From Nymphaea colorata (Eukaryota; Streptophyta; Magnoliopsida; Nymphaeales; Nymphaeaceae): a stretch of DNA of 64,000 nt. Location of the stretch: contig NC_045143.1 of assembly GCF_008831285.2 (NCBI RefSeq), positions 10,859,503-10,923,502 of the forward strand, written 5' to 3'. Numbering within the stretch: position 1 is the stretch's first letter; each line of letters starts with the position of its first letter. The notes beneath the pieces are model-generated. The model saw only the letters and a list, made by a program, of their open reading frames with translations, did no database searches and was not told the origin of the DNA. The position numbers and the translations under genes are program-made. Shown piece by piece: positions 23,536 through 35,573 of this stretch.

Positions 23536-26500
23536 TCACACTCTTTCCAGTTCCATCTTGTGTTTCTCAAGTTGAGCTTTCAGATCGGTTCTCCAACCTT
23601 CAATAAACTTTTCATACCTCTTAATCAGTTCAGATTTGGCCTTCAGCTCCTTCTCCATCACCACAATTTCCTGCCAAACCATACAACCATAATTTAATTG
23701 AGAAGATCAAACACCTTGAGCATCAGCATTACCAAACATGCAGTCAAACCTTTGCACGAGATTAGGTTATAAACTTGTTTCTTCCTTTTCAACTCATAAT
23801 TGACTCTTCACCTACGTCATATGGGTGTGTGTGGGGGTATACACAAACATGTGGGTATGGATGAAAAGATTACGGAATCAAAGCCCCCAAATTCTGATCA
23901 CAATGGCTCTCACAGAACACTAGCAGAGCATATGACTGAATGTTGACAAAATTGAGTCTAACTCAGTTGCACACCACACTCTCACAAATGAGGAAACAAA
24001 TGTAAATTCTAGTAGAATGAATTCCAATACTTGCTGAACACGATGGAGGAAGAGAAAAAGAGAGAGAGAGGGAAGAAAACCATCTCGATAACATTAGCTA
24101 ACCCTAATCGCTAATTAAAGAGAGATTAGGGGTCAGCAGATCTTCTTACAAATGAGAGACATACAAATATATAAAATAACCAAAGAAGAATCTAATCCTT
24201 TAAATAGCTAGAAAGCTACCAAATTTGAACATAAACTTTCTAATTTCAACACTCCCCTCAAACTAGAACATAGATATCAACCATGCTCAGCTTGTTACAA
24301 CATCTAGAAAAATCACCAATAGGAAGGGCCTTTGTAAACATATCTATTGCATGATTTTCAAAAGCTACATGAATCGTAGACACAACACCTTCTTGTGTAA
24401 GATCCTGAACATAATGATTAATGACAATCCACCTCTATGTGATTTGTTCTCTCATGAAATACTGAATTATTTGTAATGTAAGTGGTAGCCTTGTTAACAC
24501 AATACATTTTCATATGAAGAAGAACATGAACATTCATATTTGTTACCACAGATTTAACCCATGTCATCTCAGTAGTCGTTTGAACAATTGCTCTACATTT
24601 AGATTCTGCATTTGATCTCGAAACTAAGTTTTGTTTTTTGTTTTCTCCATGATATGAGGCTGCCTCCAACAAAGATACAGAACCCTGAGGTGGATTTTCT
24701 GTCGTTAACAGGCCCTGCATAATTAGCGTCATTGTAAGCAACAATTTCTAGAGATTCACCTTTTTTGAAAAAAGAGGCCTCTGTCTGTGGATGATTTAGA
24801 TGTTTCAAAACCATCAACGCAGCATCCCAGTAAACTTTTGTAGAGTTTTCCATAAACTGACTTAGTTTCCCAACAACAAAGCTAATGTCTGGTCTAGTCA
24901 CAGTGACATAAAGAAGTTTGCCAATAAGAGACCAGGAAAATCACGAAACCACTAACTCTGATTGATTATCATGAAGATGAAGACATGGCTTCATAGGAAG
25001 ATTAGTCGGCTTAGCTCCTAACATCCCTATAGCCTACAGTAGGTCAAGTTCATATTTCCTCTCAGAAAAAACTATACCTTTTTTGTTATGAGCAACCTCA
25101 ATCCCCAAGAAAATATTGCAAGTGACTAAGATATTTTGTGACAAAGTGCTTTTGAAGAAAAGTCTTTGTAACTGAAATTTCTTGATCACAATCACCTACT
25201 GAGATAATGTCATCAACATATACTATCATAACAATTATACCCTTGGAAGTCTTTTTGATGAATAGAGAGTGGTCCAAAGAAGATCTTTTAAATCCACACT
25301 GTAAAACAACTTCAGATAATTTGTGGAATCATGCCCGGAAACTTTGTTTGAGTCCATAAATTGTCTTTTTCAGACGACACACTTTTCTAGACTCCCCTTT
25401 TCACTCAAACCCTGGCCGCTAATCGAGTCTTATATCTTTTTGTGGATCCATCTGAATGGTAATTGACTGTAAAGGCCCATTTGGAGCCAACAATATCACA
25501 ATTTGAAGGAGAATCAACCAACTCCCAAGTACCACGTTGTAAGAGAGCGTCCATCTCATCTTACCAATAGTATAGTAAGCAATAGTGGAAGAAATTTGTG
25601 GTTGGACGTTGTTAACTTGTTCATAATCCAAGACATAACCATGTTGTCATCCTCCTCCCAAGTCATGTACTTTCCTAACTTGACAATAGGTTCATCATTT
25701 TCAATTATATGCCTCTTTTGATGGCATGTGACCGACATCATAAAGGACCTAGACCATAATTCATAGTTTTGTCCATCTAATTTGACTGTCGATCCACAAG
25801 AAAATGGATTGGCAGTTACTTTATATTCACTGCCACAATCTGGTTTGTTGTACTTAGCCATAAAAACAATATACTAGCAAAAAGAGACCACAAAAAACAA
25901 TTGTGCAGTGGGTTGAACACAGAAAAAAAAGCTCTATTTGCACTTAATCAGTCATGCAAAGAGCTAATCAGCATAATAGAAATCAACTATATCACATGCA
26001 GTCCCACTTTCTTACGTCACCAATGCTCAGCAACATCCCACAAGAAATAACAGAGAACTTCTTCCTACTCCTAGTCATTAACATTCACATCAGCAGTAAA
26101 TCAGATATAGATAGTCTAAAATCTGATTATGCCAACATCTTGGGAGTATACATATACTTCTTCAAGCAGCCGTGAGAAAGAAAACCAAAAACTGTGCACA
26201 GTTTTAACGATAGCCAACTATTTGCAGGCATGGCATCTACAACTTCAGGCTTTTCAACGTGACATCAGACTTCAACTGTGCTGCTTCATTGCACAACTTC
26301 AACGACAAAAAAAATTCAAACTTGCCTGCACTGCACGACTTCAATTGTGCTGCTTAACCACATGACTTCAAGACTACATCGACTTAGGGTTTCAAATTTG
26401 CCTGCACAACAAGACCTCAACTGTGCTGCTCCACCACACAACTTCATAAGTTCATCGACTTAGGGTTTTAAGAAACCCTAGGTTGGGTTAAAAAAGGCTG

Positions 26501-29109
26501 CCCAAAGTGCTCAGATATGCTCGCAGAAGAGGCTGCCCTAACAGATCAGACGTGAGAGTAGAGAGAAGAGGAGTTCACAAGAGCACCATCGCCCTAGCAA
26601 ATCAGATGTTCACTCTGATACCATGTTGAACACAATGGAGGAAGAGAGAGAGAGAGAGAGAAACCGATTACATTAGCTAACCCTAATCTCTAATTAAGAG
26701 ATTAGGGGTCAGCAGATCTTCTTATATATGAGAGACACACATATATAAAATGGCCAAAAGAAGACTCTAATTCTTTAAATAACTGGAAAGCTACCAAACT
26801 TGAACATAAACTTTCTAATTTCAACAATACTCTTACCAAAAGAGCTTATAATAGACTTTGAGTCCTATAAATAAGGAGGAAGGAGCTGTTGGGACTTCCA
26901 ATGGCTACACAAAAAATAAAAAAATATATAGCCGTTGAATGTCCCAATGGCATCTAATGCCAGTGCATTATAAAGCAAAGGTCAGAAACAAAATTCACCA
27001 AAACATTACAAAAGTAATAAAAACTTTAATCAAACTACTTATACTAAATCCCAAGACATATATCCTAACAGTGGACACGAGCACAAGGTAACTGGCTGAG
27101 GAGATGCATGCACACACATGCACATACACACAAGACATACACACATATAGACAAAAAAAAGTGAACTGAAACTTAGTTCAAGTCACCAAACTTCCACTTT
27201 ACATCCAATGGGAGCAAGTTTCTCATTTAATATATAACTAACCAAGTCTCTAATTATCTCATTTAATCTATAACTAAACAAGTAACCAATTACTTGTATA
27301 ACTAATTACACCTTCTCTCTCCCAAACATGTGCTTTGGTATAAAATTGAACCTTTCCTTTCACCCCTCACACACATTTAATTGACATGTCTCTCTCTCTT
27401 CCTCTTTCTCAAGCAATTGTTTTCCTTTGATGACAAAGCTAATAATCTCATAACTTTTGAAAGTGATACCTAAAACTAAACTAATTTTACAATTTATTTT
27501 CATACGACCACATGTAAGTACGAATGTTACATGTCTTATGAATTATGATGGCTTTGTTCTCTTTATACTTGAGATTGTACAAAAATGGCAAATATCTTAA
27601 GATAATTTCACTTTTTTGTGCATTTTATGGATATATATGTGTGTGTCTGTGCATGTGCATATGTGTGTATAATGAAGTAACACTGTGGGCATAATTGCCA
27701 AGCACCAAAAAAGTTGCTTTTCAGTAATTACTAATAAATAAATAAAGCATAGGTAGTCCAATTGAACTAAGAAGTCCAATTGTTCACATTTCACAACTAT
27801 AAATGAATTTCAGAAATAATTTGAACTTTAAAGTCTGAAGTTTGAAGAACACAAGAGTCCCACAACAAAGAATATTTATAGTAACAAAGATTCAATGACT
27901 AAGATAAAAAATAAACTAACAAAGCATACCAAGTCTTAGAAAGAAATTTTGTTATTACTTTTTGTACAAAATTAAACTTTCTCAAACTTAACTAAGTTCA
28001 CAGTTAGACTGAAATAGGCATTGCACACTCAACTTTTTTTGGACCACCTCTAGAGTTAAACTGGGTATAACCCTTCCTGATTTTTTTTCGAAAATGAGCC
28101 TCCACAACCACACCACCCTCCCCCAACCTAAACCCTGCAACCCAATTTGTGTGTTTATGCATGTATGTTTCTCTTCCAATAATACCTAGTCTACCATCCC
28201 TCCGTAACATTGCAAAAGAGTATGTAACTTGAAGAAATTTGCTTGCAGTCTTAACAAATCTCCTGGTGAGAATCAGAAGCAGCGAATAGACCTTTGTCAG
28301 CATCTCTTCTGTGGTTGGCTTTTTGTCCTGTTGAAGCTTATTGAAATAGCACTGAAGCCTTTTTGCCGCTTCCATGAAGTCTCTAGCATGCCTTTCTACA
28401 TCAACTGCTTTGCAACAAAAGGAACCAAATAATGTAATTACCTTTGACTACGGTTTAATAATTAATATTTAGTTTATCAATAATTCCTTCCATCTACAAG
28501 GATCATGCCATTAGCAAAAACTACACAAATTTTGAAATATTTACAAATGGCAATTATACTGTTAGATTATCACAAATGGTCACCTGAGTTGAGCAAGAAT
28601 TTCACAACAAAGAGTCAGTATAGAATGATATTTTCATCTCAATTGCTTCTTCTTTTATTTCTCCTTTTTACGTGAATAGCAAACTTGATTTTAATCATTT
28701 CTCATGTTCTTGAAATATATGCTCTCATGATCTCTAAGTGAACATTCAATGTGAGTTTAACCATTTATTTGTCATGTGCTTGGAAGACTCTCTCTCTCTC
28801 TCTCTCAAACACACACACAGAGGTAAAGATTTTTTTGCAGTCCACAAATATTTCATCCAGTATGGCAGTACCACGTGTATTTTATTGCAAATTTGACCAT
28901 GTGGATGTAGCCTACATGTTGAGAAACCTAAGATTAAAAAAAAAATTGATATGTTTGTGCTGCAAAGTTCAGGCATCATAAAGTTCAAATCAACAGTAAC
29001 TTTTGACTTGAAAATATGAACTAATTATTCACAGAAAGCTGATTTGCCATGTCACATAGGTAGGGGTACTGACCACTTTCAAAAAACTTGGGTGCGGGTG
29101 TTACAGCCG

Positions 29110-29160
<51 letters not shown>

Positions 29161-29930
29161 AAACAAGAATATTGGAACATATGGGCAACCGAGCAGCCCC
29201 CTAGACAATCAAATATGAACATCAGCCAAATTTTCACATCCAAAACACGGCTCAGCATTGTGGAACTAGAATCTAAGCACTAAATGCTGAACTTGAATGG
29301 CTCTGTTACAGAAAATGCAAGATTTAAGTACCAAAACAGAAAATATTGGAACGGCATAGTTGCATATAAATGTAAAAGAGAAAGGGCAATGGTTGTATTG
29401 AATGGCAATAGTTGGATTGAATGTAATATATATACATGACCATACTCTATATCCAATTTTCTTCAAAATGCTCCACACCAGTACCCATAACTGTACTGAT
29501 GTGGCATAGGTTTTATGCAAGGTTAGGTAGCCTAGAAACTATTCTACCATATCAGAAAATAGATCACGCCGTTGGAAGCAATACCAAAAGCAGCATAATC
29601 CACTGTCATAGTATTCTTTTACAACATTGAGTGTGACAAAAACTCATCAGAAAAGTCTCATAAAGTAGTACAACATTTCAAATGATCTGCCTGGAGGAAA
29701 TTTGATTGAACTTTCATGAAACCAAATACTAGAATAATCACTAGAAAGACCTTACTCTGATGAGATGGATGTGTTGAGCGGTCTATTGCTTGAAGCTCTC
29801 TAGCAGGTAAACATGGAAGAAGGGCAGCTTCAATAGCCATAACACAATCAAGCATGTTATCTTTAGGTAAATGATGTTGATGATGTTCCAGTAGATCTTT
29901 CTCAAGTTGTTGCTCGTGGTGTTGCGCCAT
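23536..29930 (-). CDS. MED28: Mediator complex subunit 28, three exons, complete
   Basis: Coding exons on the minus strand are 29756-29930, 28292-28404 and 23536-23670. Phases join exactly for 423 nt (140 aa, stop TGA at 23536-23538). Exon 1 starts MAQHHEQQLEKD and contains MLDCVMAIEAALLPCLPARE. Exon 2 has VERHARDFMEAAKRLQCYF. Exon 3 has VVMEKELKAKSELIKRYEKF and ends KHKMELERV. These are the conserved blocks of plant MED28, a helical, coiled-coil subunit of the nuclear Mediator head that links activators to RNA polymerase II. The exon 2 donor is a less usual GTCTAT. Intron 2 (4.6 kb) carries a Copia insertion and intron 1 carries a (GT)n-bearing MITE, yet the coding parts look intact. A leader exon further upstream, near 31.8 or 32.4-32.9 kb, is possible but unproven. 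Confidence 0.9.
24032..24251 (-). repeat. 3' LTR of the Copia element
   Basis: 220 bp, from 'tgctgaacac' to 'taatttcaaca'. It is paired with 26624-26826; shared blocks include 'aacattagctaaccctaat' (present as 'tacattag..' in the partner) and 'ggggtcagcagatcttctta'. Confidence 0.9.
24258..25861 (-). pseudogene. Copia gag-pol remnant (Gag N-terminus, RT, RNase H)
   Basis: Starting at 25861 on the minus strand, a Gag N-terminal segment has the block VKLDGQNYELWSRSF and then HQKRHIIENDEPIVK. Sequence then passes to the start of the reverse transcriptase (GTWELVDSPS.. near 25540), so the zinc knuckle, protease and integrase are deleted. The YVDD catalytic box is near 25207-25222. The RNase H part (RPDISFVVGKLSQFM, DANYAGPVNDRKSTSGF) spans 24901-24600. 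The end of pol (CCNKLSMVDIYV) stops at 24258. Several stops and frame changes lie in between, so it is non-functional. Confidence 0.85.
26613..26623 (-). other. Primer-binding site of the Copia element
   Basis: TGGTATCAGAG on the minus strand directly abuts the 5' LTR. It is complementary to the 3' end of plant initiator methionine tRNA, the usual Copia primer. Confidence 0.85.
26624..26826 (-). repeat. 5' LTR of the Copia element
   Basis: 203 bp, from 'tgttgaacac' to 'taatttcaaca'. It includes a (GA)n run. It is shorter than its partner mainly through small deletions around the GA tract and 'attaaagagagatta'. Confidence 0.9.
26832..28291. other. Remainder of MED28 intron 2
   Basis: AT-rich intron sequence with short (CA)n and (TG)n tracts (about 27108-27150 and 27634-27666). 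No repeat boundaries or coding motifs recognised. Confidence 0.5.
29047..29509. mobile_element. Non-autonomous hAT-like element, GTCACATAGG family, copy b, in MED28 intron 1
   Basis: Left end 'ccatgtcacataggtagggg' and right end 'gtactgatgtggcatag' are imperfect inverted copies. The interior shares 'caaccgagcagccccctaga' with 9100-9732. A (GT)n tract of about 21 units lies at 29114-29155. Target duplication not preserved. Confidence 0.55.
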
Positions 29931-32000
29931 ATGGTACTACTCCACTTGATGACAAATAACTAAATCATGTTTTCAAATCAAACCAATGAAGCTATGAGGT
30001 AGAGAAAAAACCTATTATCTTAAAATTTTAAAAAGGAAGTACTTGAATTAAGAGATATGTGCAAGGAACTTCATGCTCTCTCTCTCTCTTTACTTGCTGT
30101 CTATAGAGTTCTATGATCGAAATAGTGGTTTCTTGAACAAGTATTATTTTATTCTTTGTTTGGGTTGCAGATTTACCTAATAAAAAATAAAAAGGAAACT
30201 TTTATACGTTCAGTTTTCAACATAGAGCTTCATTTTGATGCTGTAGATCTTCATGACTCCTCTGCATAAATGTACATTAATGTGCATCATCCAACGTATT
30301 AGAGTAAGAAAAAGCAAAGACAGATGCTTTCCTCCCTCATTTTTATTAACTTCTTAAAATGATTAACGTGAAAGATCAACTGAAGGATCAAACCAGATAC
30401 TTGATATCAACAACCCAAAACATAACATCCAGAAAATCTGTAAAGAAAATGGACCATCAAAGGCCAAAATTAAGGATCCCAATAGTTGGTGGCCGTATAA
30501 ATTAAAATATGTGAAGAAGAAGAAGAAATGAATGAGAGAAAGCATAAAATAAAATCCTGATGTGAGATCTGCACCCTTCACACAGAAACAGGATCTAAAA
30601 GTGGACAACGACTAAGGTGCCTCCCTCACCCAATCCCAATAACAGAAATCAGCAAATATGAAGGAAGGAAGGCAATAAAACCAACTCTATGGCTTGAAGA
30701 GCCTAAAAATGACCAAAAGCATGAATACCTAACAACAGAAATTCGCACAAGAAAGGAACAAACACAAAATCAGAGGGAATAAAAAGTGTAGTCAACAGCA
30801 CTTGTGAGACCACCCAAAAAGAAAAGTCACAGACTCACATGAAAACCCAATAAAACTTCTATTCTGTAGCGGGGCATAGAAGTACCAGGAGGAAGAGAAG
30901 GGGAAGCAGACTGTTACACCCATAAGTTTTCTTAAGAGGCTATATTAGAAAATTTTTAAACCAAAGTGTATTTTTGAAGAATTTTCTTTTAATATAGGTC
31001 AATTTTGTAAAATTCAAAGAGGGGAGGGTTTTATCGCACCACCTGTGCCTCACCTTTTCTTTAAGAAAAAAAATAGTCATCTACTCACAAGATTCCACGA
31101 ACAAGCATGTTGTTCAAGTGTGTCACCTCAAGTGGAGAGAAAGTCTCTCTTGAGGCGATAAGAGAGAATTTAAGTAAAGATATTGATATGAGAAAGTTAC
31201 AATCCAATAGCAGACAATTAAGTTTTAAGCTTAAAACAATTCTAAGAGATATGCTTGAAAGTTGCTTAGGTAGTGTTATGTCTTAATTGTTGATGTCATG
31301 TACTTGCTTTCAATTGTTATGATATTACAGTTTGATACTCACTAAGTCAGTAGGACTCATTTTTGTATTTTCTTTTTTTCAGCTGACAAAGATATAATTT
31401 TTTGAGCAAGCAACTAAGCATCGGTTATAGTTAAGACTCCGAGTTTCCAGCGTAATACGTAGGAATTAGACCCACGATTATTGATTATGCATTGCATATC
31501 ATGTAGAAACTAGCCATTATACTTCATTTCCAAGTTATATTATCAGTTTTAAATTTGAAATTTTATCCTAGTGACCGTTAGATTTTGAATTGTGAAAGGA
31601 AGTTATTGTTTCCTCCTCTCCTCCTAGAGCAGGGGTGACAATTTGGTATTCTTAACCACCCGAAACTGAAAAAATAGAAACCCAACGGAATAGAAGACAT
31701 TGTGAAATCTATAACCTAAACCTAAACATTAAATCTCTGGAAATAGGAAAAGGAGAAAAGAAGAGAGAAAACGATGAAAGGATTACGTGTGAAGAGATGA
31801 CTTGCCTCCCGCAGCCCAGACAGAGAAGCTAGAAATGAGATTGGTCTGCTGCCCGTCGTTCAGAGCAAGAAGTAAAGAACTCTTTCTCTCCTTTCCCCTT
31901 TTCTACCTTCGCAAAAAGCATCTTGAAATGTAGTGACAATAAAAAATATGATCCATTTTTGTTTTCTGGTTGGTAAGACACACCTAGACTTTATTCGTAG
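29931..32000. other. Upstream region of MED28
   Basis: AT-rich flank containing a possible solo LTR (30912-31640). At about 31800-31880 there is a GC-richer stretch that could be an untranslated leader exon of MED28 on the minus strand. No coding exon recognised. Confidence 0.35.
30912..31640. mobile_element. Possible solo LTR (Ty3/Gypsy-like)
   Basis: Begins TGTTACACCC and can be read to ...GGGGTGACA, the TG..CA ends typical of plant Gypsy/chromovirus LTRs. The internal 'gatactcactaagtcagtagg' resembles LTR sequences of such elements. No 5-bp target duplication was found at these ends, so this is tentative. Confidence 0.3.
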
Positions 32001-32165
32001 AGTTGTGCAGAGACATCAACCAATCGGACCCCAACCAACATTTGTCCAAATTACTTCAAAAATTTTGGATACTATAAAAAAAGTTGAAAGTTGAAACTAA
32101 GAAATAGGATCAAATTCAGATTTAAGATTTAAGAAATGGCATCCGATCATATTCCAACTTGGACT
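32000..32165. repeat. Dispersed AT-rich repeat, copy 3 (weak)
   Basis: Has 'aactaagaaataggatc', 'ttcagatttaagatttaag' and 'aaatggcatccgatcat', related to 1955-2300 and 3960-4290 but more diverged. Confidence 0.35.
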
Positions 32166-32429
32166 TCACCCCCAAACCAACTCACACGGAGATCTTACTC
32201 AAGTCGAATAATTATTAGTGTAGGACACCATTTGGGTGTTGAGTCTCACGTGTCATTGATGGCTACCTAACTGGCTAACGTTCTCTCTTTGTCACTTTCG
32301 AATGTGTGTCAAGGAAACAAAGTATTGTCTTCTATGTACAACTATTCAGAGAGAAATTGTACAAAATTACAAAAATATTGTCCATGAAATGAAGAAAATA
32401 TGTGAAAAATGTTTCCTAGTTTACTTCAT

Positions 32430-32900
32430 ACCGTAGTGCCCCGTGTTCGCTCAAGGGCTTCAAAAGATGACGATGAGGATCTGGAAGAAAGGGTTTAGGT
32501 TGCCGCTGCTGTCGATGAGTCAGTAGAGAAGAAAACGTAGAAAGAACGAGAGAAAGAAAGAGTAACCTCAGAGATGCGCGGTGCCTTGAAGCGGTGAGAG
32601 ATGTGGTGGCCTCCGGGACATGCGGGCTGCAGGTGTCCGGCAAGGAGAAAACGACAGCACAAGAAATCGAGGGTGAGAGTCAGCGAGAGGACAGAAAGAA
32701 TTGAGAGAGGTAGAGAGGGAGATTTGACCTGTCACCGGCGCTGCGAGTGGCCGGCGAATGTCCGAGCACAGAAAGAGGGCGATGAGTTGAACAGAGGAAC
32801 AAAGGCGACAGAGCGTGGACGCCCTTAAAGGCCCGGATCACGAGGCCTTCGCGTGTTCCCTTGGGCGAAAAAATTTCACCAAAATGCCCGAAATTAAAGC
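32430..32900 (-). promoter_or_regulatory. GC-richer block, possible minus-strand gene leader
   Basis: Read leftward, this block is C/T-rich with candidate splice donors (for example GACAG/GTCAAATC near 32728 and TGAG/GTTACT near 32567). It is typical of a plant 5' leader and could be the distal leader of MED28, 2.5 kb away. The open frames in it are compositional and match no protein family. Confidence 0.25.
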
Positions 32901-33261
32901 GATTCCTATGCACAAAGCTAGTTTAACTTGTTTGTGAGAAGAGAAGAGATAATTTTGAGGTTTAAGAGTTCATAGTCTTGGTATCGCATGGGGTTAGAGT
33001 CTAAGGTTTGTCAACCAATTAAATGAATTGTTTACGTTTAGCTTCGAGGTGTATGGCTTAAAGCTTTCGATATACGGTCTAAGGTTTTGAAAAGGGCATT
33101 TGTTAGCCTCATATCTTAAGTGCAGGATAGGATTCCATGTGAGATCCAGCGAGCTAAAAAATTGTGAACCAACCAAATATTAGCACTTCTACCCCTTGCT
33201 GAACTTTTAGATTTAAGATACAATTGGGGACACTTTTCTTTCTCCTACTTGGGTAAGTATG

Positions 33262-33388
<127 letters not shown>

Positions 33389-34547
33389 TACTCAAAATAT
33401 ATATATGCAGCAGAGTTGAGCCTTTTGTTTTATCTATATGGTTTAATCTTCTCCTGTCCAACTCTTCTTGTTATGCATGTGCAAACAACTTTTGCTAATG
33501 AAGCATGTTTCAGTATTCATAAGAGACGTCATATGTCTACCTTAGGTGATTAACATTTGTTCATGTTGTTTCTTGAAATGGGTACCGGTAATGTTGATAG
33601 GCAGTGAAACTCAAACTTGCAAAACCTACTTCACCTAAGATTATATTTTGATTGCAAACGAGGTTCCATGATGGGTTTTGCCGCTTTGACTACACCAAGT
33701 TCCAAGACAGGTTTGAAAAAGGAATATTCATACCATGACACCCTCAAAAGGAAATCCCATTCCCTTAAATTTGGAATGTAAGCTAGTTTATTTTCTATAG
33801 TTTCCAATAGACAGCTGATTTGCTATGATCCATGATGGTTCGAAACAATTCAAATCCATGTTAAGCATACAATATATGAAATCCTATGATATTAGGTCCA
33901 AGATTTCAACGTTGAAGACTTAGGTTTGGAATTTTAGGTCGTAATTTTAGAGTAAAAGATTGAGAGAAAATAAGGAAAACAAAAAGGTTTGAGTACTATT
34001 CTCAACAACTTCTTGCGACCAAAAAGGAAAATAGATCAAGCAAACACATGAATAGAGGAGTGAGATGACACCAAGAATGACATAATGAGAGAAAGAGAGG
34101 GAGGGAGAAAGACCCAGAAATCATTTTCAAAAACTAACATCATAGAAAAGGAAGAAAAGTCAAGCCATGAAACTGGGGTTAAGAAAACATGACCTCAATA
34201 GGATTGACGTTTTGTTCCACTCTCTCTAAGAAGAGGAGATTCATACAACCATGATGACATTTCTTGGTGATTATTTGAGCAACTCATCGTTAGAAATACA
34301 AATGCAAGGCAAAGCCAGAAATTTTTGGCCATGAGGCACTAAATGTGGGGTTAACAAATTTTCAATTGACCATGGGATAGTGACTCGGATCTCGTGGGCT
34401 TACTCCATATAATTGAACACAAATACACACGAGTATCAATACTAAATTAACATTTCAAAGAGAAGCCCCACAGAGACTACACCTCCCTCTGCCCTGCACC
34501 AATGACGTGTGTATCAGAGCATGATATTTAGGATAGAGCTCAAGGCA
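33389..34547. other. Intergenic sequence, nothing identified
   Basis: No coding motif. A short piece near 34310-34350 ('aggcaaagccagaaattttt') resembles an end of the GGAGCCA repeat family. Confidence 0.4.
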
Positions 34548-35360
34548 TATGGCCTAGGGTTTAGGGTTTCACATATTGGGATTTTGTGTTTAATGTCTCC
34601 AGTATTAGGAGTACTATTTATAGTTTATAGTTTTAGGGGTTTTATACATTTAAGGCAAGAGGATTATTGTTTTAGGGCTCTAGGGTTGTAAGTTTTAGGG
34701 TCCAAAGATTTAAGGTTTAGAGTTTCAGGGTTTCAAAATTGTAGGGCATAAGGTTTAGGGTTTTGGGGGTCTAGGTTGTCACATTCAAGGCTTAAAGGTT
34801 TAGAGTTATCATTTCAGGGCTTACGGTTATATAGAGTATAAGAGTTAGGGTTTAGAGTTTTAAAGTTTTGGTCATTAGCATTTTGGGGTTTGGGGCTTAG
34901 GGTTTTAGGGTTGAGTTGTAAAGTTTTAATGTTTAAGGTTATGGTTTGGAGTTTAGAGCTTAAGATTTAGTGCTCAAGGTTTAGGATTTAGGGCTTGCAG
35001 TTTAGTGTTTAGAATTTAGGGTTTTTAAGGTTTAAGGTTTATACTTTAGGTTTTAGGGTTAGGAGTTCAAAGTTTAGGGTTTAGGGTTTTAGCGTTTTAA
35101 GGTTAATGATTTAAGGTTTTAGAGTTTTAGAGATTAGGTTTATGGTTTAGAGTTTTAAGGTTTAGGGTTAGGGTTTTAGAGTTTAGGGGTACAGAGTTTA
35201 AGCTTTTAGGGTATTAGGGTTACAAGGTTTGATGTTTTAGCACTTAGGGTTTAGGGTTGACTCTATTGGTGCTTCGGCCTTTTGGGGTTTCAGATTTTAG
35301 GCTTACAGATTTTGTGCTTTTGGTTTTAAGGCTTATGTTTTTAGGGTTTAAGGTTTCGGT
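34548..35360 (+). repeat. Degenerate telomere-like (TTTAGGG)n tract
   Basis: About 0.8 kb of sequence is dominated by tttaggg, ttagggt, tttaagg and ttagagtt heptamer-like variants, with a few exact double units such as 'gtttagggtttagggtttta'. The plant-type telomere unit TTTAGGG is on the plus strand. Spacing is irregular, so this is an old interstitial array. It ends about 200 bp from the RH32 stop codon. Confidence 0.8.
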
Positions 35361-35573
35361 TAAATATAAGAGGAAGCAAAACACTGCCCAGAATCTCAGA
35401 CTTAATTCTACTTGAGGAAGAACTCAAACTTCAAATGTTTACAAAAATACATTAGATAAATATGAAAAAACGAAAGGACTAACCACAAAAAGGATGAATT
35501 GCATGCGATCAGTAGAAGGGGAGAAAGGAAAGAACAGAGAAATACTGCCAAAATCCCCATCTGGAGGAACTAA

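Larger units (their letters stand above)
24032..26826 (-). mobile_element. Internally deleted Ty1/Copia LTR retrotransposon in MED28 intron 2
   Basis: Two LTRs (24032-24251 and 26624-26826), each starting TG and ending CA, flank a 2.4 kb interior. A perfect 5-bp target duplication 'atact' lies at 24027-24031 and 26827-26831. Next to the right LTR is a primer-binding site for initiator Met-tRNA (TGGTATCAGAG on the minus strand, 26613-26623), and next to the left LTR is a purine tract (GAGGGGAG on minus). So the element reads right to left, the same direction as MED28. The interior has a Gag N-terminus joined to a reverse transcriptase/RNase H part, with protease and integrase missing. The LTRs differ by many substitutions and small indels, so the insertion is not recent. 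Confidence 0.9.
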
